Shown: positions 36,978 through 45,860 of the stretch, one piece after another | How positions within the stretch are numbered: position 1 is the stretch's first letter | Layout: every line of letters begins with the position of its first letter | Source: G963662985 sp963662985 | GTDB taxonomy: Bacteria; Chloroflexota; Anaerolineae; Anaerolineales; UBA11579 | Direction: 5' to 3' | Assembly (NCBI GenBank): GCA_963662985.1 | Contig: OY760067.1 | Span: 1-64,000 of the forward strand | Length of the DNA: 64,000 nt | Notes under the pieces: generated by a model | Told to the model about the DNA's origin: nothing | What the model saw: only the letters and a program-made list of their open reading frames with translations | Database searches by the model: none | Program-made: the position numbers and the translations under genes

Positions 36978-38075
36978 ATGATTTTTTATTGTCAAAATTG
37001 CGGAAGAGAATATCCAAAAAACCAAACACCTTATTTGTGCTTAGCGTGTGGTAATCAATATATACCAGATTTCAAATCGATTAAATTATCTGAATCATGT
37101 TTTCAAAATACAAATAAAGTACCTTATTGGAAATATTCTGAAACTTTTGATTTGTTTGATAATGCTGAGATAATTAGTTTGGGAGAAGGAAACACTCCAT
37201 TGATTGAATATGAGATTTCAGAAAATAATTCAATTTTTCTGAAAATGGAATCAATGAATCCTACTGGTTCATATAAGGATCGTAATTCTGCTTTGTTAAT
37301 TTCTCAATTAAAAGCTAGAAAAATAAATAAAATCATTGAAGATTCATCTGGAAATGCTGGTGCTTCTATTTCAGCTTATGCAGCTAGAGTGAAAATCGGA
37401 GCTGAAATTTATATACCGAATTATGCTAGTGGACCTAAATTAAAACAAATCAGAGCGTATGGCGCTGATTTGAAATTAATAGAAGGAAATCGACAAGATA
37501 CTACTACTGCCGTGCTTCTTGCTGCAAATTCTGGAATAACATATGCTTCTCATGCTTTTATGCCATTTGGAATTCCGGGTATTGCAACAATTTCTTATGA
37601 ATTATTTGAAAAATTAGGCGATACTATCGAAAATATTTTTGTTCCTGTTGGGCATGGTGGATTGTTGTTTGGGATTATTTGGGGCTTTGAAGTGCTCTTG
37701 AGAAATAAATTTATTAAGAAACTGCCACATTTTATCGGTGTTCAAGTTGAAAATTGTGCTCCTTTTGTAAAAGCTAAAGAGTATCAATTTGAAAAATTAG
37801 GTGAAGTTCAACAAAAAGATTCTATTGCTGAAGGTATATTAATAACTACTCCTTCCAAAAAAGATATGTTATTAAATTATGCAAGAAAAGGAGTTCTTGA
37901 TTTTGTTTCAGTTGATGAAGCACAGACAAAATTGGCTTTTGAAGAAATGCAGTCTAATGGAATATTAGTTGAAAAAACATCATCTGTGGTAATTGCAGCG
38001 ATAAGGAAATATAAAGAAAAATGCATTGGAAAAAGTGTTGCTATAATTTCAGGAAATGGATTGAAAAGTATTTAA
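36978..38075 (+). CDS. Threonine-synthase-like PLP enzyme, no receiver domain
   Basis: Fold-type II PLP enzyme of 365 residues. N-terminal zinc-ribbon-like cysteines (Cys5/Cys8, Cys21/Cys24), PLP lysine at Lys100 in NPTGSYKDRN, SSGNAGAS phosphate loop, GHGGLLFG, and an end motif IISGNGLKS. It resembles threonine synthase, but it is about 50 residues shorter than the enzyme part of the fusion at 11962 and its ends differ, so it may act on another O-phosphorylated or related amino acid. The ATG at 36978 is supported by the CxxC start; the ribosome site is weak (AGATAGG). It points away from the sensor operon, so two paralogues frame that block, one at the operon's 3' end and one just beyond its promoter. 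Confidence 0.85.
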   Translation: MIFYCQNCGREYPKNQTPYLCLACGNQYIPDFKSIKLSESCFQNTNKVPYWKYSETFDLFDNAEIISLGEGNTPLIEYEISENNSIFLKMESMNPTGSYKDRNSALLISQLKARKINKIIEDSSGNAGASISAYAARVKIGAEIYIPNYASGPKLKQIRAYGADLKLIEGNRQDTTTAVLLAANSGITYASHAFMPFGIPGIATISYELFEKLGDTIENIFVPVGHGGLLFGIIWGFEVLLRNKFIKKLPHFIGVQVENCAPFVKAKEYQFEKLGEVQQKDSIAEGILITTPSKKDMLLNYARKGVLDFVSVDEAQTKLAFEEMQSNGILVEKTSSVVIAAIRKYKEKCIGKSVAIISGNGLKSI

Positions 38076-38106
38076 TGTTATAATTCAGTCTAAGGTTTTT
38101 CAAAAA

Positions 38107-38436
38107 ATGAGCCAATTTGATCATAAAATTTTTTTTGATATTTCTAAAATTAAACATTTATATGGTGTCCGTGGTCATCAGTTTGATTCTATTATAGATT
38201 CAGTAGTAAATTCACCTGAAGATAGTTTAGAAAGAGGCGCTTTTGTAAAGTTAATTGCAAGTTTAAGTATTTGTGAAACTTGTGATATTAACCAGTATCG
38301 AGCGGCAAGTCGAGGATGTGCTTTGTGCGCAGAAGATTCATTAAAAAGAACTGAGCTAACCGACGAAAAATTGATTAATCAATTCAAACAAAATATTGAA
38401 CAAATAAAAAAATATTTAGAGGATCTAAATGAGTAA
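38107..38436 (+). CDS. Small protein with two CxxC pairs, overlapping mrp
   Basis: Protein of 109 residues that I do not recognise. Cysteines are Cys56/Cys59 (CETC) and Cys71/Cys74 (CALC), spaced like a metal or iron-sulfur site, in an otherwise helical, charged protein. It overlaps the Mrp ATPase gene by 8 bases, implying coupled translation. That neighbour has no cysteine at all, so this protein may supply the cluster-binding residues; this is inference. A TATAAT at 38079-38084 and a TAAGG ribosome site precede it, so it may have its own promoter. Confidence 0.75.
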   Translation: MSQFDHKIFFDISKIKHLYGVRGHQFDSIIDSVVNSPEDSLERGAFVKLIASLSICETCDINQYRAASRGCALCAEDSLKRTELTDEKLINQFKQNIEQIKKYLEDLNE

Positions 38437-39511
38437 AGATAAATTGTTAGATATGTTGAAAAATGTCAAAGAACCTTTGACATCAACTTTTATTGTTAAT
38501 GAAAAGCTAGTAGATATTTTATCTGAAGAAAATGGATATGTTGAGGTTGTGTTTTATGAACCTAATCCTTTTTATAGTATGAAATCAGAAATAGTTTCTT
38601 TAATTACTAGTGCATTAATGGAAGATATTGAAGTTAAGTCTGTAAAAGTAAATTTTAAGCTAAAAGTAAAATCGGATGGGATTAAAAGAGATGGGGGGTA
38701 TTCGAAAGTAAAAAATGTTATAGCGGTAGCTTCTGGAAAGGGCGGCGTTGGAAAATCTACAGTGTCCGTCAATATCGCTATGATGCTTCAAAAGGCTGGC
38801 GCAAAAGTTGGCTTGTTGGATGCCGATATTTACGGTCCAAATATCCCCACGATGTTGGGCACTGAAGGTGTTCAAGTAAAAGCTTATGAAGGTGGTCCTG
38901 AAACCGATATTATGCTTCCAGTTGAAGCATATAATATTCAAATGATGTCAGTTGGATTTTTGGCAGCTCCTGATCAACCTTTGATTTGGCGTGGACCAAT
39001 GTTGCATTCGATTATTGGAAATTTTACTCAAAAAGTAGCTTGGGATGATCTTGATTATTTAATTGTGGATCTTCCTCCCGGAACTGGAGACGTTCAATTA
39101 AGCTTGACACAAACATCTGCTTTAACTGGTAGTGTGGTAGTTACACTTCCTCAAAAAGTTTCATTAGATGATGCAAGGCGTGGAATAAAGATGTTTGAAA
39201 AAATGAATGTTCCGATCTTTGGAATCATCGAAAATATGAGTTATATGACAACTCCGTCGGGAGAAAAAATGGATATTTTTGGTTCTGGTGGCGGTCAAAG
39301 ACTGGCAACAGAAAATGGCTTGCCATTTTTAGGTGAAATTCCTATTGATCCAAAAGTTAGAATTGGAAGTGATAATGGTGAACCAATCACTTTTACAGAA
39401 AACTCAGGCGAAGTTGTGGATGCTTTTTATAAAATTACTTATGAGTTAGCAAATCAAGCATATATTCAAAGTGTTAAAAATCGTGCTCAGGGCATTGAAC
39501 TTAAATTATAA
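38429..39511 (+). CDS. mrp: Mrp/ApbC-type P-loop ATPase lacking cysteines
   Basis: Iron-sulfur carrier family ATPase of 360 residues. There is an N-terminal MIP18/DUF59-like domain (1-85), then the deviant Walker A SGKGGVGKST at 102-111, LLDADIYGPNIPTMLG, WRGPML, LIVDLPPGTGDVQL and the family block IENMSYM. Mrp proteins normally carry CPxC right after that block, where the bridging 4Fe-4S cluster binds. Here the stretch reads MTTPSGEKMDIF (residues 273-284) and no cysteine occurs anywhere in the protein. Some DUF59-Mrp proteins do lack the pair, but the absence makes ordinary cluster carriage unlikely. The gene overlaps a small two-CxxC protein upstream and is 6 bases from a RicT-like gene downstream. 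Confidence 0.92.
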   Translation: MSKDKLLDMLKNVKEPLTSTFIVNEKLVDILSEENGYVEVVFYEPNPFYSMKSEIVSLITSALMEDIEVKSVKVNFKLKVKSDGIKRDGGYSKVKNVIAVASGKGGVGKSTVSVNIAMMLQKAGAKVGLLDADIYGPNIPTMLGTEGVQVKAYEGGPETDIMLPVEAYNIQMMSVGFLAAPDQPLIWRGPMLHSIIGNFTQKVAWDDLDYLIVDLPPGTGDVQLSLTQTSALTGSVVVTLPQKVSLDDARRGIKMFEKMNVPIFGIIENMSYMTTPSGEKMDIFGSGGGQRLATENGLPFLGEIPIDPKVRIGSDNGEPITFTENSGEVVDAFYKITYELANQAYIQSVKNRAQGIELKL

Positions 39512-39517
39512 AGAAAG

Positions 39518-40426
39518 ATGATTATGACATCTATTATTGGTGTGAGATTTACAAAAGTTGGAAAACTTTATCACTTTGATGCGGGTGAAGAGACAGATAT
39601 TCAAATAGGTGACTATGTTTTAGTTGAGACATCTCGTGGAATACAAATTGGACAAACAATTGGTTTTATTGAGAATCCTCCTTTACCGCCCAAAGGTGTG
39701 TGGAAAGAAATTATGCGGAAAGCAACTCCGCAGGATTTATTAATTAATGAGAAAAATAAATTAGATCAAATTAAATACTTAGTTCGTTTACGTGAAATTC
39801 TACATGAACAGAATTTACATATAGCGAAAATTGTTGATGTTGATATGAGTTTTGACCAGAAAAAATTAACAATCATATATTCTACTGAAGAAGAAAATGA
39901 TGTTGATTTATCTTCAATAATACGTAAATTCCGACAAGAAAATACAAAATTTGCTGTAGATATTACTAGAACGGGACCAAGAGATGCCGCAAAAATGATT
40001 GGCGGGATTGGTCCTTGTGGTGTTGTTGAACGATGTTGTTCAAGATTTTTATCAGAATTTAGTCCTATTTCAATTAAAATGGCAAAAAATCAAGGTATCT
40101 CATTGGATCCTGCTGAAATTACGGGAATGTGCGGTCGACTTCGATGTTGTTTAGTGTATGAAAATGAAGCATACGTTGAAGGTTTAAAAGAAATGCCCAA
40201 AATGCGGAAAATTGTTAATACTCCGCTTGGAAAAGGTAAAGTAATCGATCGTGATCCTTTAAGAGGTGTAGCTACTACTGTTTTATTAAGTGAAGGTACG
40301 TATCACACTTTTCCAAAAGAAGAATTAGGTTGGGACGGAAAAAAATCAGCAGTCATTACAAAAAATATAGATATTTTAGATACTGATGAAGAAGATAGTC
40401 AAAATTTGAGTGAAGAAAATAATTAA
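39518..40426 (+). CDS. PSP1-domain protein, RicT (YaaT)-like
   Basis: Protein of 302 residues with the PSP1 C-terminal domain: GIQIGQTIGFIE, TPQDLLINEKN, DMSFDQKKLTIIYSTE and the cysteine block GPCGVVERCCSRFL ... GMCGRLRCCLVYE. In Bacillus subtilis the equivalent protein (RicT) forms a complex that binds 4Fe-4S clusters through these cysteines and directs RNase Y mRNA processing. No ricA or ricF partner is seen here. It follows mrp by 6 bases and precedes an M20 hydrolase by 2, so all four genes from 38107 on are probably one transcript. The start could be the ATG at 39518 or 39524. Confidence 0.88.
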   Translation: MIMTSIIGVRFTKVGKLYHFDAGEETDIQIGDYVLVETSRGIQIGQTIGFIENPPLPPKGVWKEIMRKATPQDLLINEKNKLDQIKYLVRLREILHEQNLHIAKIVDVDMSFDQKKLTIIYSTEEENDVDLSSIIRKFRQENTKFAVDITRTGPRDAAKMIGGIGPCGVVERCCSRFLSEFSPISIKMAKNQGISLDPAEITGMCGRLRCCLVYENEAYVEGLKEMPKMRKIVNTPLGKGKVIDRDPLRGVATTVLLSEGTYHTFPKEELGWDGKKSAVITKNIDILDTDEEDSQNLSEENN

Positions 40427-40428
40427 TA

Positions 40429-41610
40429 ATGATCACTATATCTGAATTTGTCAGAGATTATATTTCGTATTTAATTGAATCTAGAAGATTTTTTCATCAA
40501 TATCCTGAATTAGGATTTGAAGAAATAAAAACTTCTTCTAAAATTTCGGGTTTGTTAAAAGAATGGGATTACAAAGTAATTGATTCAATCGCAAAAACTG
40601 GAATAATCGCATGTATTAATGAAAACGGTTCTGGAAAGCCTATTTCAATTCGAATTGATATGGATGGTCTTCCGATTGAGGAAAAAACAAATCTTGATTT
40701 TGAGTCAAAAATAAAGGGTAAGATGCATGCTTGTGGTCATGATATGCATATTGCCATTGGCCTTGGATTAGCAAAACTTTTTTCTGATAATTTAGATTTT
40801 TTTAATTTCCCAATTAATTTTATTTTTCAACCTGCGGAAGAACTATTAAGCGGGGCATCCAAAATGATCGAAGAAAATAATTTTGATTTATTAAAATCAA
40901 AAGCAATTTTTGGACTGCATGTATGGAACCAATTGGAGGTGGGAGAAATTGCGATTAATGATGGACCCATTATGGCATCAATTGATGCTTTTGAGGTTGA
41001 AGTGGAAGGTGAAGGAGGGCATGGATCCTCACCTGAATTAGCAATTGATCCGATTATTACACTAGCTGAGATTGTTTTGGCATCTCAAACAATCATATCA
41101 AGAAATGTTTCGGCAAAAGATGAAGCTGTATTGAGTATTACTTCAATTAATGCTGGAGATACTGTTAATGTAATTCCTCAAAAAGGGAAATTATTAGGGA
41201 GTATCAGAACATATGATGCAAATATTCGTGAATTAATAAAAAATCGTTTTGAAGAAATAGTTTTTAATGTCTCAAATGGAATGAATTGTAAAGCTAAAGT
41301 GAAATGGTTGCAAAATGCTCCTACATTAGTTAATGACAAATCTTTGACAGAAAAAATTCAATCATCAATTAATAAATTGCCTTATAAAAATGTTGAGAAT
41401 TTTAAATTAATGGGGTCAGAAGATGCTTCATATTTTTGGGAAAAAACTCCGGGACTCTATATGTTTATAGGGGCACACATTGAAGGAGAAAATCTGAAAT
41501 ATTCACATCATCACTCCCAATTTATGGTAGATGAAAAAGCTCTTGAAATTGGTTTAATCACAATGCTATCATCAATTTTGACTTTTGAAGATATGGATTG
41601 GGAATATTAA
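40429..41610 (+). CDS. M20-family amidohydrolase (aminoacylase-like)
   Basis: Zinc amidohydrolase of 393 residues in the M20D group (IAA-amino-acid hydrolases, hippurate hydrolases, N-acetyl-diaminopimelate deacetylases). Motifs are RRFFHQYPELGFEE near the start, RIDMDGLPIEE, MHACGHDMHIA (metal ligands), FQPAEE(L)LSGA, GLHVWN, GGHGSSP and SEDASYFWE. It releases acyl groups from amino acids or peptides; the exact substrate is open. There is no signal peptide, so it is cytoplasmic. It begins 2 bases after the RicT-like gene and is the last gene before an intergenic stretch with the next gene's promoter. Confidence 0.9.
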   Translation: MITISEFVRDYISYLIESRRFFHQYPELGFEEIKTSSKISGLLKEWDYKVIDSIAKTGIIACINENGSGKPISIRIDMDGLPIEEKTNLDFESKIKGKMHACGHDMHIAIGLGLAKLFSDNLDFFNFPINFIFQPAEELLSGASKMIEENNFDLLKSKAIFGLHVWNQLEVGEIAINDGPIMASIDAFEVEVEGEGGHGSSPELAIDPIITLAEIVLASQTIISRNVSAKDEAVLSITSINAGDTVNVIPQKGKLLGSIRTYDANIRELIKNRFEEIVFNVSNGMNCKAKVKWLQNAPTLVNDKSLTEKIQSSINKLPYKNVENFKLMGSEDASYFWEKTPGLYMFIGAHIEGENLKYSHHHSQFMVDEKALEIGLITMLSSILTFEDMDWEY

Positions 41611-41639
41611 TTGACTAAATAATTCAAATGTTATTTTGC

Positions 41640-41668
41640 TTGACTAGCCTATATTACTCGCTTACACT
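41640..41668 (+). promoter_or_regulatory. Candidate promoter of the FadR-type regulator / kor genes
   Basis: TTGACT at 41640-41645 and TACACT at 41663-41668 are separated by 17 bases, a good match to a housekeeping promoter spacing. It sits about 80 bases before the regulator start. Confidence 0.5.
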
Positions 41669-41682
41669 ATAAAAGATAACAA

Positions 41683-41729
41683 TTTAATCATCATATTAAT
41701 ATTATCAATGTATTTGATATGTGATTAAA
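41683..41729 (+). promoter_or_regulatory. Inverted repeat, candidate operator before the FadR-type regulator
   Basis: The left arm TTTAATCATCATAT (41683-41696) mirrors the right arm ATATGTGATTAAA (41717-41729) apart from one extra base. It lies between the predicted promoter and the regulator's start codon, a typical place for an autoregulatory site. Binding by the FadR-type protein is inferred. Confidence 0.5.
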
Positions 41730-41746
41730 CAGAAGGATGAATACGA

Positions 41747-42433
41747 ATGTTTGGTGAAAAAACCCCCTTTAATTTTATTAGGTATTTAGCTACAGAATTT
41801 GATTTTGGAAATCCAAATGATCCTGAAAGACTTCCAACATTAAGTGATATTAGTAAAGATACAGGTGTATCTACGTCTACTTTGAGAGAACAGTTAGAAG
41901 TTGCCAGAACTTTAGGATTTGTTGAAGTTAAACCAAGAACTGGCATAAGAAGACTTCCATATAAGTTTGGCCCTGCAGTTACAACAAGTCTTTATTTTGC
42001 AATTCAAAGAAATAGAGCTTATTTTGAACAATTTGCTGAGATGAGAAGGGCACTGGAAAAAGCATTTTGGATGGAAGCTGTAAAAAAATTAAATGCAGAA
42101 GATATTACCTATCTTGAAAATTTAATTAGTAGAGCAAAAGCAAAATTAGCTAGCAAACCTATTCATGTTCCTCAACAAGAACATAAAGAGTTGCATCTTC
42201 ATATCAATCGAAAATTAAACAATGAGTTTGTGTTGGGCATAAATATTGCCTATTGGCGAGCTTATGAAATGATTGGGTTTGATCGTTATCAAGATCTTGA
42301 ATATTTAGTTTTGGTGTGGGATTATCATGAAAAAATGGTGTTAGCAATTAAAGATGGACGTTTTGATGATAGTTATCAATATTTGCTAGAACATTTGGAA
42401 CTTTTAGATACAGAATCTGGATTATCAAATTAA
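41747..42433 (+). CDS. GntR-family (FadR/FCD-type) transcriptional regulator
   Basis: DNA-binding protein of 228 residues. A winged helix-turn-helix occupies about residues 28-75 (LPTLSDISKDTGVSTSTLREQLEVARTLGFVEVKPRTGIR), followed by an all-helical FCD ligand domain (about 85-220) with the usual metal-ligand-like histidines (HKELHLHI, WDYHEKMV). FadR-type proteins respond to organic acids or acyl compounds. It sits directly ahead of the 2-oxoacid:ferredoxin oxidoreductase genes, 27 bases away, and probably controls them and itself. An inverted repeat lies upstream. AGAAGGA precedes the ATG by about 8-9 bases. Confidence 0.9.
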   Translation: MFGEKTPFNFIRYLATEFDFGNPNDPERLPTLSDISKDTGVSTSTLREQLEVARTLGFVEVKPRTGIRRLPYKFGPAVTTSLYFAIQRNRAYFEQFAEMRRALEKAFWMEAVKKLNAEDITYLENLISRAKAKLASKPIHVPQQEHKELHLHINRKLNNEFVLGINIAYWRAYEMIGFDRYQDLEYLVLVWDYHEKMVLAIKDGRFDDSYQYLLEHLELLDTESGLSN

Positions 42434-42460
42434 ATTTCATAAAATAGGGAAAATTCCTAC

Positions 42461-44257
42461 ATGAAAGAAAATAATAGAATAGTAAACGATTTTACGTTAA
42501 CAGTCGCAACAAGGAATGGTTCTGGTTCACAAACATCAAATCAGACTTTGTTGCGAGCTTTATTTAAAATGGGACTGCCTGTTTCTGGGAAGAATTTATT
42601 TCCATCGAATATTTCAGGACAGCCAACATGGTATACGATTCGTACAAATGAAAAAGGTTATGTTTCATATAAATCTACACCTGATATATTAATTGCTATG
42701 AATCGGCAGTCATTACAGGACGATATTCAGAAAATAAAAACCGGAGGAGTTTTGCTTTATGCAGATCATCTGGTAAAAGAGATAGAGCGGAAGGATATTT
42801 TTTCATATTCAATGCCTGTGAAAGAATTATCTTCTAAGATCGAGATACCTACTAAACTAAAAGATTATGTCTCAAATATGGTTTATGTAGGTATTTTTTG
42901 TTATCTATTTGGTTTAGAAATGGATTCAGTAAAAGAAGCATTAAATTTCCACTTTTCTGATAAAAAGGAAGCTTTTGAGTTAAATTATGGCATGGTGGAA
43001 GTTGCTTATAATTTTGCAAAAGAAAATATTATAAAAAATGATCCATATTCTATTGAGAAAAGAAATATCACTAAAGGGAAAGTATTAATTGAAGGAAATG
43101 AAGCTGCTTCATTGGGTTCAATTTTTGGCGGTTTTCAATTTGCTAGTTGGTATCCTATTACTCCAGCAACTTCTATGCCTGAATCATTAACAATGTATGC
43201 GCCAATCTTTAGAAAACCAATAGAAAATGGAAAAAATACGTTTGCAATTGTACAAGCTGAAGATGAATTAGCTTCAATAGGTATGGCGATAGGTGCTGGT
43301 TGGGGAGGATTGAGATCGTTAACCGCAACTAGTGGCCCTGGTATTAGTCTTATGAGTGAATTTATTGGATTAGCATATTTTGCAGAAGTTCCAGTGGTAA
43401 TTTGGGATGTGCAACGTGTTGGTCCATCCACAGGTTTACCAACAAGAACAGCGCAAGGCGATATAAATCTTTGTTATTACTGTGGTCATGGAGATAGTGA
43501 ACATCCAATTCTTTTACCGGGTACGATAAATGAAATTTTCGATTTTGGAAAACAATCTTTGGATATGGCTGAGTGTCTTCAAACGCCAATTTTTGTTTTG
43601 ATTGATAAAGATATGGGGATGAATCAATGGATGGCAGATCAATTTGTTTTGGATGCTGAACCTTTGAATAGAGGTAAGGTTCTTTGGGAAGAAGATTTAG
43701 CAAAATTTGATGGAGTTTATAAACGATATAAAGATTATGATGGAGATAATATTCCTTACAGAACATTAATGGGAAATAGAAGTGAATATGCAGCTTACTT
43801 TACTCGAGGAACTGGTCATGATGATGCAGCAGAATTGAGTGAGGATCCTGAAATATGGGTTGAGAATTTAAATAGATTAAAAGCAAAATTAATTAATGCA
43901 AAACAAATGGCTCCAAAACCTATCTTATCTGAAATGGAAGGTGCTGAAATTGGTATTATTGCTTTTGGGAGCACACATCAAGCTATACCAGAAGTTCAAG
44001 ATTTGTTATTGCAAAAAGAAATTAAAACAAGTTATCTTCGAATCAGATCAATTCCATTTGATGAGTCGATAAAAAGTTTTCTAGAAAAATATAAGAAAAT
44101 ATATATTGTTGAAAATAATCGAGATGGACAAGTAAAAGATCTATTATTACTTGAATTCACTCAGTTCTATGAAAAAATGATTTCAATCGCTAAAGTTGAT
44201 GGATTACCTTTAATTGCTTCTTGGATATATGATGCTATTTTTGAGATGGAGAAGTAA
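42461..44257 (+). CDS. korA: 2-oxoacid:acceptor oxidoreductase, gamma-alpha fusion subunit
   Basis: Protein of 598 residues joining the gamma domain (about 1-190, NDFTLTVATRNGSGSQTSNQTL) to the alpha, pyrimidine-binding domain (about 205-598: EGNEAASLGSIFGGFQFASWYPITPATSMPE, QAEDELASIGMAIGAGWGGLRSLTATSGPGISLM). This is the KorA-type arrangement of 2-oxoglutarate or related 2-oxoacid:ferredoxin oxidoreductases, which cleave the 2-oxoacid with CoA and pass electrons to ferredoxin. The beta subunit follows after 2 bases. No ferredoxin-type delta subunit is encoded here. The substrate (2-oxoglutarate, pyruvate or branched) is not fixed by the sequence; korA-like naming follows the architecture. 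Confidence 0.92.
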   Translation: MKENNRIVNDFTLTVATRNGSGSQTSNQTLLRALFKMGLPVSGKNLFPSNISGQPTWYTIRTNEKGYVSYKSTPDILIAMNRQSLQDDIQKIKTGGVLLYADHLVKEIERKDIFSYSMPVKELSSKIEIPTKLKDYVSNMVYVGIFCYLFGLEMDSVKEALNFHFSDKKEAFELNYGMVEVAYNFAKENIIKNDPYSIEKRNITKGKVLIEGNEAASLGSIFGGFQFASWYPITPATSMPESLTMYAPIFRKPIENGKNTFAIVQAEDELASIGMAIGAGWGGLRSLTATSGPGISLMSEFIGLAYFAEVPVVIWDVQRVGPSTGLPTRTAQGDINLCYYCGHGDSEHPILLPGTINEIFDFGKQSLDMAECLQTPIFVLIDKDMGMNQWMADQFVLDAEPLNRGKVLWEEDLAKFDGVYKRYKDYDGDNIPYRTLMGNRSEYAAYFTRGTGHDDAAELSEDPEIWVENLNRLKAKLINAKQMAPKPILSEMEGAEIGIIAFGSTHQAIPEVQDLLLQKEIKTSYLRIRSIPFDESIKSFLEKYKKIYIVENNRDGQVKDLLLLEFTQFYEKMISIAKVDGLPLIASWIYDAIFEMEK

Positions 44258-44259
44258 GT

Positions 44260-45285
44260 ATGCCAAATGAGATTGGTTTAGAAAAATCAGATTATAAAGG
44301 TCGAACCTCTACATTATGTCCAGGATGTGGGCATAATACTATTGCAAAACAGATAATTGCTGCTTGTTATGAGTTGGATATCATACCTGAAGATATTGTA
44401 AAATTTAGTGGAATTGGTTGTTCATCTAAATGCCCAGCCTATTATTTAGACCGAAGTTTTGGGTTTAACTCTTTACATGGAAGAATGCCATCTACCGCTA
44501 CCGGTGCTTTATTTGCTGATACTACTTTAAAAGGGATAGCAATGAGCGGTGATGGAGATACTTCTAATATTGGGATGGGGCAATTTAAACATGTATTAAG
44601 AAGAAACATGCCTTTGGTATATATTGTGGCAAACAATGGAGTTTATGGTCTAACAAAAGGACAGTTTTCTGCTACAGCTGAAATTGGTTTGGAATTGAAG
44701 AGTCAAGGGAAAAACCCATTTTTACCTGTTGATATTGTAGCTGAGGCATTGGCTTCTAATGCAACTTTTATTGCACGCTCTTTTGCAGGTGATGCTAGCC
44801 AAGTGAAAGAATTGATTAAAGCAGCTCTTAATCATGATGGTTTGGCAATTATTGATATTATTAGTCCTTGTGTTACATTTAATAATCATGATGCATCTCA
44901 TCATTCATATACTTGGAGCAAAATGAAAGAACAAAGATTACATGATTTTTCATATGTTCCATTAGAACGAGAAATTTTAATTGATGAATTTGAGCCTGGA
45001 ACAGTTAAACAGGTGGAATTGCATGATGGTTCAAAAATGGTGTTGGAGAAATTATCAAAAGATTATGACCCTACAAATCGAGAATTAGCAATGCAAACAG
45101 TTTTGCGTGCAAATAAAGATGAGGTGTTATTGACAGGGTTAATTTATGTGGATGCAGGAAGAGTTAGTTTACCTGATCTTTTTAATATCCCAAGAGACCG
45201 TGCTTTAAATCGTATGAAAGAAGATGAGATTCGACCTAGACAAGATATGTTAGATAAGCTAAATAAATCTTTATTTATGGCATAA
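44260..45285 (+). CDS. korB: 2-oxoacid:acceptor oxidoreductase, beta subunit
   Basis: Thiamine-diphosphate and iron-sulfur subunit of 341 residues. The cluster cysteines are in LCPGCGHNT and GIGCSSKCPAY. The TPP/Mg motif is GDGDTSNIGMGQFKH with NNGVYGLTKGQFS, and a late conserved DIISPCVTFNNHDASH carries the last cluster cysteine. It partners with the gamma-alpha subunit immediately upstream. The length and motif order match KorB-type subunits. It ends in a strong palindromic terminator. Confidence 0.94.
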   Translation: MPNEIGLEKSDYKGRTSTLCPGCGHNTIAKQIIAACYELDIIPEDIVKFSGIGCSSKCPAYYLDRSFGFNSLHGRMPSTATGALFADTTLKGIAMSGDGDTSNIGMGQFKHVLRRNMPLVYIVANNGVYGLTKGQFSATAEIGLELKSQGKNPFLPVDIVAEALASNATFIARSFAGDASQVKELIKAALNHDGLAIIDIISPCVTFNNHDASHHSYTWSKMKEQRLHDFSYVPLEREILIDEFEPGTVKQVELHDGSKMVLEKLSKDYDPTNRELAMQTVLRANKDEVLLTGLIYVDAGRVSLPDLFNIPRDRALNRMKEDEIRPRQDMLDKLNKSLFMA

Positions 45286-45322
45286 AAAAAAGAGCTTGTG
45301 AATTCACAAGCTCTTTTTTTTG
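45284..45322. terminator. Bidirectional terminator between korB and trxA
   Basis: The perfect palindrome AGAGCTTGTGAATTCACAAGCTCT (45291-45314, split here as two 12-base arms) is flanked by A8 and T8. The converging korB and thioredoxin genes share it. Confidence 0.92.
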
Positions 45323-45349
45323 AAATATATATTTCTAAAAGATTGCTAT

Positions 45350-45700
45350 TTATGAAGCTGCTTCTTCTTTTGCAATTTTCAAAAATTGTTCAAAAAGATC
45401 TTTAAGAACAGGTTCAGGTAATGCACCTACTTGTTTGTGGATAAGTGTGCCATTGTTTACAAAAATCATTGTTGGTATACCTTGGACTTGATATTTTTGT
45501 GCCCATGCTGAGTGTTCATCAGTGTTTACTTTTGTAATAATGATATCATCTTTGTATTCTTCAGCTAATTTTTCTAAAATTGGTGCTACCATGCGACAAG
45601 GTCCACACCAAGGGGCCCAGAAATCTACGACAACTGGTTTATCAGCATTGATTACTTTTTCTTCAAATTCTGCATCTGTGATATTAATTGGTTTCGACAT
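45350..45700 (-). CDS. trxA: Thioredoxin
   Basis: Small disulfide reductase of 116 residues with the active site WCGPC at residues 31-35 (Cys32, Cys35), the cis-proline block GIPTMIFV, and the standard fold length plus a few C-terminal residues (KEEAAS). It has no signal peptide, so it is cytoplasmic. It keeps ribonucleotide reductase, methionine sulfoxide reductase and other proteins reduced. A single gene, converging on the kor operon; AGGAG lies before the ATG. No reductase gene is nearby. Confidence 0.97.
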   Translation of the reverse strand: MSKPINITDAEFEEKVINADKPVVVDFWAPWCGPCRMVAPILEKLAEEYKDDIIITKVNTDEHSAWAQKYQVQGIPTMIFVNNGTLIHKQVGALPEPVLKDLFEQFLKIAKEEAAS

Positions 45701-45847
45701 ATTTAATCTCCTAATGTTATGTATTCTTAAGATGTAATTTATTGCAATTATTTTACTTTATTCGGATAAGTAGATATATAAGAGTTTTATATAAATTTTA
45801 TTATCTTTTGATTTTATCATTTGCTTACTTAGTTTAGTTCACTAAGG

Positions 45848-45853
45848 TATAAT
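45848..45853 (+). promoter_or_regulatory. TATAAT -10 element just before scpA
   Basis: A consensus TATAAT ends only 7 bases before the scpA start codon, and no Shine-Dalgarno sequence is present, so the transcript may begin at or within a base or two of the ATG. The -35 (TTACTT at 45825-45830, 17-base spacer) is weak. Confidence 0.55.
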
Positions 45854-45860
45854 TTAGCTT

